DNA from: JABEVB01 sp049965775
Lineage (GTDB): Bacteria; Planctomycetota; Phycisphaerae; WQYP01
Assembly: GCA_049965775.1 (NCBI GenBank)
Contig: JBMFVX010000134.1
Coordinates: 1-8,296, forward strand
Reading direction: 5' to 3'
Length of the DNA stretch: 8,296 bases
Under the pieces are notes generated by a model, which ran no database searches, was not told where the DNA came from, and worked only from the letters and a program-made list of their open reading frames with translations. Below are positions 1 to 5,442 of the stretch, piece by piece (within the stretch, counting starts at the first letter, position 1; the number at the start of each line of letters is the position of its first letter). The position numbers and the translations under genes are program-made.

Positions 1-140
1 AAGCCGCGTGGTTCGCCCCGGCCAGCGGCAGCGCTGCCGGGGTGCCCGGGTTGCGCCGCAATACCACGAGAAATAGCCCAGTTCTGACCGCGAGCGGTAT
101 AATGCGGTTTTTTGGGGCCGAAGTGCGAAAGTTGGGTTAG
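1..140. other. Left-edge region, possible end of an unseen gene
   Basis: This stretch is GC-rich and open in several frames, so the coding strand cannot be decided. On the plus strand one frame stops at TAG 74-76, a second at TGA 85-87 and a third runs open from the edge to TAG 138-140. On the minus strand a frame is open from about position 135 to the edge, but it has no ATG. The first two plus-strand stops fall just before a hairpin with a T-run at 87-113. That arrangement would suit a plus-strand gene arriving from the left and ending here, converging on the minus-strand gene at 399. No recognisable protein motif is visible in any of these short fragments, so no product is named. Confidence 0.2.
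87..113 (+). terminator. Possible rho-independent terminator
   Basis: ACCGC at 87-91 can pair with GCGGT at 104-108 around a 12-base loop, and six T residues follow at 108-113. The stem is only 5 bp, and a competing smaller hairpin (ACCG/CGGT, 87-98) is also possible, so this would be a weak terminator. The same stretch contains TATAAT at 98-103, but no -35-like hexamer lies at a suitable distance upstream, so I favour a terminator over a promoter. It would serve a plus-strand gene lying mostly outside the window. Confidence 0.3.
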
Positions 141-398
141 CAAGATCGCCAACAACCACATACTTACGCCAAGAACCGCCCGATACCGCCCACAGCGGCA
201 CCGCCTGACTTGCCGGGGATTATATTGACAAACTCTATATATGCTTGTTCACTGCGATTACCCCGGCGTGGTTCACCGAACTGGAGAATCAGTCCCGGTT
301 TTACACCAGGGCGCGAGCATTGCATCGCCGCCTCATTTGCTTCAATAGGAGAGGCTCCCAACCAAAGAAGCAACGAGCAGCGTCAGACATGACGGCGG
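141..398. other. Intergenic region without a confident gene, hairpin-forming
   Basis: No convincing gene is seen here. Short frames exist on both strands, for example minus 164-373 (69 codons) and minus 301-390 (29 codons, starting 8 bases after the prenyltransferase stop). They lack ribosome binding sites and recognisable motifs. The DNA does have secondary structure: GCCGGGG at 212-218 is the inverse of CCCCGGC at 261-267, and a second hairpin lies at 275-299. ACCGCC occurs three times within 175-205. The region lies downstream of the prenyltransferase gene, so it would be its 3' untranslated region. Confidence 0.4.
275..299. repeat. Imperfect hairpin downstream of the prenyltransferase gene
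   Basis: ACCG (275-278) pairs with CGGT (296-299), and ACTG (280-283) pairs with CAGT (290-293). A 1-by-2 base internal loop separates the stems and a 6-base apical loop closes the structure. Read on the plus strand it runs into four T residues (299-302). Read on the minus strand, the direction of the nearest gene, no T-run follows, so it is not a clear terminator for that gene. It could be a structured 3' end or part of a dispersed repeat. The stems are short and chance cannot be excluded. Confidence 0.3.
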
Positions 399-1394
399 TC
401 AGCAGCCGGGTTTGCGGGCTATGCGATAGTGCGGTTTACCTGGTAGCGTGCCCTTGGCCCAAAACCTCAGCAGATAGAAGGCTCCCAGCGAAGCCGCGGC
501 ATCGCCCACAATCAGCCCGGCATCCGACCATTGTTTGTTTGCCGCCAGCACGGCAAAATCGTAAACGAAAAGCCAAAACAACCCCAACAACATGATGCGG
601 GCGCCGCGAACGCGCGGCGGCAGGCATTGGCGACTGATGATCCAACCGCACAAAATCGCAAACATCAGTGCCGCCGCCGCTACCGCCAAAACCACCGGCG
701 CCTGCGGCCGCTCAAGCGTGTGCTTCCAAAGCATGGCTGCAATCAGCAGGCCGTCAATAGAGCCAATGCCCACCAACAGCAGTACAACATCGCCGGTGCG
801 AAGCCGCGGCCGCTTTAGCTCCAGGTAATACGACACTGCGCTTATCAACGCAATATGCGTAAAGAGCACCAGCGGCAGCAGCAGAAAACCAAAGGTGGGC
901 TTGCCGATAAGGCAGTTGAGTCCACGCACCATTCCAAGGGTTATCAGGCCGACAGCGCCGAGGTATTTTGCCGCAGCATCGTAAAATACAATAAATAGCG
1001 CCGTGGCCAACGCCACAAACGCAGGCCATGGTATTTGCGAGCCTTTGGGCACAATGCCCAGGAGGGTTGCCGCCAGCAGGGCGAGCATAAGCAAAATCAT
1101 GCAGACGACTACGGCCGCCCACGGAGTAATGCGGCCGCTGGGAATGGGCCGCCAGCGGGCGAATATCTGATCCCGCCGGGCATCGAGCAGGTCATTAAGG
1201 GCCATCCCGAACATGTACAAAAAGCCGGACGCCAGCGCTGTAAGCAGTAATTTTGTTCCGATGTCCGTCTGCGGCGGCTGGCCCGGAATTTGATAGAGCA
1301 GCAAGGCCCACGAGTCGGCCACGGCGGTAAACACCAGTGCCGCGCGCGTCAATTGACAAAATGCGAGCAAACGTTGCATCATCGCCTTGAGCAT
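399..1394 (-). CDS. UbiA-superfamily prenyltransferase, EboC-like branch
   Basis: This is a predicted polytopic membrane enzyme of 331 residues and the UbiA fold, which transfers an isoprenoid chain to an acceptor. The first aspartate-rich motif is clear: N67-D68-x-x-D71-x-x-x-D75, followed by RPIPSG at 82-87. In this family these residues bind the Mg2+-diphosphate of the prenyl donor. A second conserved patch has YD at 138-139, K143 and then an R-G-L-N-x-L-I-G stretch, which recalls the EboC branch. The classical second DxxxD motif of quinone or heme prenyltransferases is not evident. Several long hydrophobic helices follow, and the tail is short and basic. The start is uncertain: ATG at 1394 has no good ribosome binding site, while ATG at 1379 (residue 6) has AAGG five bases upstream. 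The gene follows the kinase after 79 bases. Substrate and product are unknown, and no quinone, heme or ebo-cluster genes lie in the window. Confidence 0.85.
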   Translation of the reverse strand: MLKAMMQRLLAFCQLTRAALVFTAVADSWALLLYQIPGQPPQTDIGTKLLLTALASGFLYMFGMALNDLLDARRDQIFARWRPIPSGRITPWAAVVVCMILLMLALLAATLLGIVPKGSQIPWPAFVALATALFIVFYDAAAKYLGAVGLITLGMVRGLNCLIGKPTFGFLLLPLVLFTHIALISAVSYYLELKRPRLRTGDVVLLLVGIGSIDGLLIAAMLWKHTLERPQAPVVLAVAAAALMFAILCGWIISRQCLPPRVRGARIMLLGLFWLFVYDFAVLAANKQWSDAGLIVGDAAASLGAFYLLRFWAKGTLPGKPHYRIARKPGC

Positions 1395-1473
1395 ACCATG
1401 AGCGACCGGGGCGAAGTAAGCGAAGACTTCGGGACCTTCAGCGTGAAAAGTGCATTCGTCAACCGCGCGACCA

Positions 1474-2751
1474 TCACCCGCGGAAAATAAGCAGCAATAC
1501 GATAATCACAGCGGCAACCGCCAGAAGAGCCAGCAGCGTCATGACCAGCGGATCCGAGAATTTTTGCACCACCGTGCGCGAGCCAAAATCTATGGTTTGC
1601 TCGCGGGCGGTTTCGATGAGGTCTACCGCGCCGCCGGGTATTTCGCGGCCGGTCTTTTCCAGATCGGCCAGCGACGTAAGATCGTAAGCCTTGCGGGCGA
1701 GCACCGGCGGCTCTCCGCGAGCGACCGCTTCCAGATCAGAGAGCATGTCTTTCGTCGAACCGTAGCGGCGTTTGGGGTCTTTGGCCATGGCCACTTCAAT
1801 AATTTCGCTTACGCCGGCCGAAAGTGTGGTGACAATATGGTCGGGCGGCACAAGTTCTTCCTTGAGGTGTTTGTGCATCACCGCCGCCGGAGAAGGCGCT
1901 TCAAACGGAACGCGTCCGGTGAGCATGTGATAAAAAGTAGCTCCCAGAGAATAAATATCCGCCCGAAAATCAATGTTCATTTCACCGCGAATTTGCTCGG
2001 GCGAAATGTAGTAAGGTGTGCCGTACGCTTTACCCGCCTCAGCCATGGCCGCGGCCTGATCATCTTTTTCCCGGGCGAGGCCCATGTCAGCCAGTTTGGC
2101 AATGCCGCCGGGAGTGATCATGATGTTCTTGGGCTTAACGTCGCGGTGAATCAGACCGTTCTCGTGGGCATGCACCAGAGCCTTGCACACCTGAATGATG
2201 ATATCGAGCGCTTCCTTTTCGGGATAAGGCTTACCGGCATCAAGTTGGTCGAATACTGTCTGCCCCTCCACATACTCCATGACGAAATAGTGATAGCCGT
2301 TGGCTTCGCCCACGTCGAAGGCGCCGACAATATTGGGATGATTAAGCTTGGCCGCCGCCCTGCCCTCCTGATAAAAGCGGTCCACAAACTCCTTGTTGTC
2401 GCTCATGCGTTTGGGCAGCACTTTTATGGCAACCATGCGGTCCAGTGAAAGCTGGCGGGCTTTAAACACGGTGGCCATAGCGCCGGCGCCAAGCTTGCTT
2501 AAAATTTGATACCCCGGAATTTGCGCCATGCCGCGCTGTTCTTCAGCCGCAGCGCGGGCGCGATTGATTTGGGTTTGGGTAACATAGCCGTTGGCAACGA
2601 GAATGTCGGCAAGGCTGCGCTGGTTGTTCTGACGTTCCAGTTCTGTCTGAAGGGCGACACAATCGTTTAGTTCATCGCGCGTGCAAAAGCCCTGCTCGAT
2701 CACCACTTTACCTAAAAGAGTATCTTGTCTGGCAGTAGTTGCCGTGGTCAT
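1474..2751 (-). CDS. Membrane-anchored Hanks-type Ser/Thr protein kinase with N-terminal GspE-N-like module
   Basis: This is a 425-residue kinase predicted to phosphorylate Ser/Thr on protein substrates in the cytoplasm while tethered to the membrane. The kinase domain spans about residues 81-345: glycine loop GAGAMATV (88-95), ATP lysine K110, helix-C glutamate E129, catalytic loop HRDVKPKN (202-209, base D204), DMG in place of DFG (222-224) and SPE (250-252). All catalytic residues are present, so it should be active. Residues 12-72 form two similar units (L-G-x-x-V...G...L...Q, then L-A-D-I-L-V...G...I...Q) resembling the N-terminal domain of type II secretion/pilus ATPases. Residues about 402-423 form a single hydrophobic helix that ends the protein two residues later. 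The open frame extends to a TTG at 2781, but ATG at 2751 has GGAAG 8 bases upstream and is preferred. Substrates are unknown. It has its own upstream region with candidate promoters. Confidence 0.93.
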   Translation of the reverse strand: MTTATTARQDTLLGKVVIEQGFCTRDELNDCVALQTELERQNNQRSLADILVANGYVTQTQINRARAAAEEQRGMAQIPGYQILSKLGAGAMATVFKARQLSLDRMVAIKVLPKRMSDNKEFVDRFYQEGRAAAKLNHPNIVGAFDVGEANGYHYFVMEYVEGQTVFDQLDAGKPYPEKEALDIIIQVCKALVHAHENGLIHRDVKPKNIMITPGGIAKLADMGLAREKDDQAAAMAEAGKAYGTPYYISPEQIRGEMNIDFRADIYSLGATFYHMLTGRVPFEAPSPAAVMHKHLKEELVPPDHIVTTLSAGVSEIIEVAMAKDPKRRYGSTKDMLSDLEAVARGEPPVLARKAYDLTSLADLEKTGREIPGGAVDLIETAREQTIDFGSRTVVQKFSDPLVMTLLALLAVAAVIIVLLLIFRG

Positions 2752-2759
2752 GACAGTAG

Positions 2760-2764
2760 CTTCC
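2760..2764 (-). promoter_or_regulatory. Ribosome binding site deciding the kinase start
   Basis: GGAAG on the minus strand lies 8 bases before the ATG at 2751. No comparable purine-rich site precedes the alternative in-frame TTG at 2781. This favours the shorter 425-residue protein. Confidence 0.55.
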
Positions 2765-2814
2765 GATAAAATAGCGACCAAAGCCCACTTGGCAAGGTTC
2801 GCAGAGTCCGCCGC

Positions 2815-2826
2815 GTAGGACCCTAC
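2815..2826. promoter_or_regulatory. Small palindrome at the predicted kinase transcription start
   Basis: GTAGG (2815-2819) and CCTAC (2822-2826) form a perfect 5-bp inverted repeat around two central bases. It abuts the -10 box of the candidate kinase promoter (2827-2832), so it would overlap the transcription start. That is a typical place for a repressor operator, but the arms are short and no partner regulator is visible. Confidence 0.3.
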
Positions 2827-2855
2827 ACTATATCGGCTCTTGGCCGCATTGTCTC
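2827..2855 (-). promoter_or_regulatory. Candidate sigma-70-type promoter for the kinase gene
   Basis: On the minus strand a -35 box GAGACA (2850-2855, 4 of 6 to consensus) and a -10 box TATAGT (2827-2832, 5 of 6) are separated by 17 bases. Transcription would begin near 2820 and give a leader of about 70 bases before the ATG at 2751. The site lies in the 195-base gap after the glycosylase gene, which supports separate expression of the kinase. Confidence 0.4.
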
Positions 2856-2864
2856 TTTATACCA
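2856..2864 (-). promoter_or_regulatory. Candidate extended -10 promoter upstream of the kinase
   Basis: On the minus strand TGG is followed directly by TATAAA (2856-2861), which fits an extended -10 element (TGn-TATAAT, one mismatch). No good -35 is seen, as is usual for such promoters. It lies immediately upstream of the other candidate promoter, so the two may be alternatives or a tandem pair. Confidence 0.3.
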
Positions 2865-2946
2865 GTGTACGATAAAAGCAGCTTGCGGGACGAATGACAT
2901 AAAATGATTCATAAAAGCGATGAAAATCCTACGGAATCCGGGGCGA

Positions 2947-3573
2947 TCATTGGACTTTCGCTCCACTCGCATACCGCCGGCTCGCCTCGTGAATATCCAC
3001 AAACCGCAACAGTCGCCGCGCCCAATGGCCGGCATAGTCTACGCCGATGCGCGGCGTACGCCGGACCTTGGGCCGATGGCCAGGGTCCGCCTGCACAAAC
3101 AATTCATCGCCGGCCAGCGACAACCCGTTATGCCGCCGGTTGAGCATCAGCTCTCGTGCCAATCGCCCCGGCCCGGAAAGGTTTGCCTTCCAGCCGTCGA
3201 GTGGAGCCGCCGCACGAATCAGCACCGCCTGCGGATCACCCACATCGCCGGCAACGATATTCAACATGTAGTACATGCCATAAATAAAATACACATAAGC
3301 CCGCCCCGCCGGGCCGAACATGACATCATTGCGCGCGGTTCGGCCGCGCGCCGCGTGGCACGCCAGGTCGCGTATGCCAATATAGGCCTCGGTCTCAACG
3401 ATGCGGCAGCGCCGCAGGCAACCGCCAACCCGGCGCACCAATATGTTGCCAAGCAGCAACGGGGCCAACGCCATCGCAGGGCGATGATAAAATGACAAGT
3501 CAAGCCGATGCATCGGCGCCATCTTAACCTCAGGCGTCATATCAGCCGGCGACGTCGCCGAAGGCATCGTCAT
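2947..3573 (-). CDS. mpg: DNA-3-methyladenine glycosylase (AAG/MPG family)
   Basis: This 208-residue base-excision repair enzyme flips out alkylated purines such as 3-methyladenine and cuts the N-glycosidic bond, leaving an abasic site. The match to the mammalian AAG-type family is strong. RIVETEAYIG (57-66) contains the expected general base E62 and the base-stacking Y64, and H73 and N82 follow. YVYFIYGMYYMLN (93-105) supplies the intercalating-loop tyrosines and N105 of the pocket. RAAAPLDG and the GPGRLAREL stretch complete the fold. The frame is open further upstream to 3609, but ATG 3573 has AGGAG 7 bases before it and starts 4 bases after the stop of the preceding oxidoreductase. It is the last gene of the plsY-oxidoreductase-glycosylase block. 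The first 20 residues precede the conserved domain and look disordered; an internal ATG such as M21 would give a shorter form. Confidence 0.93.
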   Translation of the reverse strand: MTMPSATSPADMTPEVKMAPMHRLDLSFYHRPAMALAPLLLGNILVRRVGGCLRRCRIVETEAYIGIRDLACHAARGRTARNDVMFGPAGRAYVYFIYGMYYMLNIVAGDVGDPQAVLIRAAAPLDGWKANLSGPGRLARELMLNRRHNGLSLAGDELFVQADPGHRPKVRRTPRIGVDYAGHWARRLLRFVDIHEASRRYASGAKVQ

Positions 3574-3577
3574 CCGC

Positions 3578-4585
3578 TTACTCCTGCTCCACCGCAACTT
3601 CGCAGCCATTGGACGCGCTTTTGTATATCGCCTCCATCAGCAGGCAATGCAACAAGCCAAGCCGGGCCGGCGCACGCGGCGCTGCGCGGCCAAGCAGACT
3701 GTGTGCAAAGTTCTGCGGGGGCGTGTAATGAGTTGCCGTAATTTGGGGATTAGGCAATTGACGGCCGTGCGGATCCCACAATTCCATCCGTTCACCGTGA
3801 ATGCCTGTATGAATGCGGCCGCGCTCGCCAGCCAGCCAGATGCCCTCCTGCCAGCCAACGCTGTTGCCGCAGAAAACAGCGCTGGCCAGAACTCCGCCCT
3901 GGTAGCGGATGTTGACCGCGCCGTTTACATCCACCGCAAGCCCTTCATTGCTGATCATGGCGTGCACGCTTGCCGCGGGCCGTCCTATCAAGTAGTTCCA
4001 CGCGTTGAGCAGGTGGGCGCCGCTGTCATAAATAAAGCCTCCACCAGCGGCCGCCGGATCCTGTCGCCAGGTCCCACGCCAAGGGCGCTGCCAATCTTGA
4101 AATACAAACCCTCCCACCGCCTGCAACCCACCCAAGCCACCGCCGGCAATAAACTCGCGGATATAAGCGTGCTGGGCTGAAAACGGCGCCTGAAATGCCA
4201 CCTGCACCTGCAGAGCCTTTTGTTGGGCCTTACTGATAATAGCCCGTGCGTGGGCGCTGTTTGTAACCATGGGTTTTTCTACCAGCACATGCCAGCCCTG
4301 TTCCAAAGCGGCCATGCACTGCTCATAGTGCTGTGCATGCGGTGTAACAAATAACACCCCCGCGAGACCTGCGGGCCGGCACTTAAGAAGCTCGCGCCAA
4401 TCCTCAAAAATTGCAATATGCGCATCATCTTTAAAACGTTCACGGCGCAGCTTTTCAGCCGCAGCGAGGTTGGTGTCGCACAGCGCTATCACCCGAATTT
4501 CGCCGGTGGAGTTTATCCACTGTGCATGGGCGTTGTACGTCATGCTGCCGCAGCCCACAATCGCAAGATTCACCTGTTCACTCAT
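3578..4585 (-). CDS. Gfo/Idh/MocA-family NAD(P)-dependent oxidoreductase
   Basis: This 335-residue cytoplasmic dehydrogenase belongs to a family that oxidises or reduces sugars, inositols and related polyols. The N-terminal Rossmann fold begins at residue 5 with IVGCGSM (9-15) for nucleotide binding, and D37 ends the second strand. The family signature EKPM at 103-106 carries K104, the expected catalytic lysine. The C-terminal substrate domain has GGGFIYDSGAHLLN (181-194), where D187 and H191 match the usual catalytic pair. The specific substrate cannot be read from the sequence. It starts 6 bases after the plsY stop. AAGGA inside the end of plsY, about 10 bases before its ATG, can serve as ribosome binding site. 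Its own last codons carry the ribosome binding site of the glycosylase gene, so the three genes are probably co-transcribed. Confidence 0.93.
   Translation of the reverse strand: MSEQVNLAIVGCGSMTYNAHAQWINSTGEIRVIALCDTNLAAAEKLRRERFKDDAHIAIFEDWRELLKCRPAGLAGVLFVTPHAQHYEQCMAALEQGWHVLVEKPMVTNSAHARAIISKAQQKALQVQVAFQAPFSAQHAYIREFIAGGGLGGLQAVGGFVFQDWQRPWRGTWRQDPAAAGGGFIYDSGAHLLNAWNYLIGRPAASVHAMISNEGLAVDVNGAVNIRYQGGVLASAVFCGNSVGWQEGIWLAGERGRIHTGIHGERMELWDPHGRQLPNPQITATHYTPPQNFAHSLLGRAAPRAPARLGLLHCLLMEAIYKSASNGCEVAVEQE
3581..3585 (-). promoter_or_regulatory. Ribosome binding site of the glycosylase gene, inside the oxidoreductase gene
   Basis: AGGAG on the minus strand lies in the last codons of the oxidoreductase, 7 bases before ATG 3573. 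It decides the glycosylase start among several in-frame ATG codons and indicates translational coupling across the 4-base gap. Confidence 0.7.
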
Positions 4586-4591
4586 GAGCGA

Positions 4592-5338
4592 TTATTCCTT
4601 CTGTTTCGAACCATCGGCTGCTTTAACGGCCCCGTGAGCTCCGACCTCTTTGCTGGCATTCGCCCGACGCGGGCCTACGCGTGGTTCGGTGCCCGCGAGC
4701 AACCGTTTAATATTGCCACGGTGCTTGATCACAATCAGAAGACCCACAACACATGCGGCAATGGTAAGTGTTCGCAGTTGGTTCCAGGGAACCGGTTCCA
4801 CAACTCCCTGAATAACAGGCAAGTTGCGACCCACCACGGGCACCAGTACCATTAAACTCACCGCCGCACAAATAGATGCTATAGAAATAATACGATACGC
4901 CAAAAATACAATTGCAAATACAACCGCCGCCAAAAGCACGGCAATCGTAAATACCGGCCACAGGCCCAGCAAGGCTCCAAATGTTGTTGCGACGCCTTTG
5001 CCGCCCTTAAACCTCAAATAAATCGGGTAGACGTGCCCTACAATCGCCGCAAGGGCGGTGGTCATGGGCACCCAACTCGGCCCCCACCAATGCTGCACCA
5101 CCAGGTCGCAGGCCAGCACCGGTGCAAAACCCTTGAAAAAATCGAGCGTGAAGGCATACCAAAAATATTTAAAACCCAATACCCGGCCGCAATTGGTAGC
5201 CCCCACGTTTCCGCTGCCTTGCTTGCGGATGTCAATGCCTTTGGAAAAGCCTATAAGCAATGCAAACGGTATGCTGCCGAGAAGATAGCCGGCGACCATG
5301 CCAAGGCAGGTCACAAGAATAATCTGCGTATGCGTCAT
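4592..5338 (-). CDS. plsY: Acyl-phosphate:glycerol-3-phosphate acyltransferase PlsY
   Basis: This integral membrane enzyme transfers the acyl chain from acyl-phosphate to glycerol-3-phosphate, giving lysophosphatidic acid, the first committed step of bacterial phospholipid synthesis. All three PlsY loops are present: GSIPFALLIG with GIDIRKQGSGNVGATN (21-49), GHVYPIYLRFKGGKGVAT (101-118), and HRGNIKRLLAGTE (206-218) at the last membrane edge. Hydrophobic helices separate them. The protein has 248 residues, longer than the roughly 190-220 usual for the family, because a charged alanine- and lysine-rich tail of about 30 residues follows the last motif. ATG 5338 starts just before the first helix, as usual. 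The ribosome binding site is weak, and no strong promoter is seen in the 104 bases after uvrB. It probably heads the plsY-oxidoreductase-glycosylase unit, either by read-through from uvrB or from an unseen promoter. The partner PlsX is not in the window. Confidence 0.96.
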   Translation of the reverse strand: MTHTQIILVTCLGMVAGYLLGSIPFALLIGFSKGIDIRKQGSGNVGATNCGRVLGFKYFWYAFTLDFFKGFAPVLACDLVVQHWWGPSWVPMTTALAAIVGHVYPIYLRFKGGKGVATTFGALLGLWPVFTIAVLLAAVVFAIVFLAYRIISIASICAAVSLMVLVPVVGRNLPVIQGVVEPVPWNQLRTLTIAACVVGLLIVIKHRGNIKRLLAGTEPRVGPRRANASKEVGAHGAVKAADGSKQKE

Positions 5339-5442
5339 TCATCCGCCGCTCTTTGCTCAAACCACACCACGGGTTCGTGCAAATGATCGTCACCGCGCTG
5401 CCGCCGCGCGTCAAGTGCCGCCCGGCAGCCTGTGCGGCCCCA
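5339..5442. other. Gap between uvrB and plsY
   Basis: This 104-base GC-rich gap carries no gene. CGCGC and GCGCG flanking a 7-base loop can form a hairpin near 5395-5411, but no T-run follows, so a rho-independent terminator for uvrB is not supported. A TTGACG lies on the minus strand, but the hexamer 17 bases on (GACGAT) is a poor -10, so a plsY promoter is not supported either. Read-through from uvrB into plsY is therefore possible. Confidence 0.4.

Noticed and set aside
164..373. 69-codon minus-strand frame downstream of the prenyltransferase
   Set aside because: It has no ribosome binding site and no recognisable motif, and it overlaps hairpin-forming DNA.
1450..2448. 332-codon plus-strand open frame opposite the kinase
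   Set aside because: It is antisense to a kinase with all catalytic motifs intact, and its translation shows no domain.
2752..2781. TTG start giving a kinase 10 residues longer
   Set aside because: No ribosome binding site precedes the TTG, while ATG 2751 has GGAAG at 8 bases.
3574..3609. Glycosylase start at 3609, overlapping the oxidoreductase
   Set aside because: AGGAG 7 bases before ATG 3573, just after the oxidoreductase stop, is the better start.
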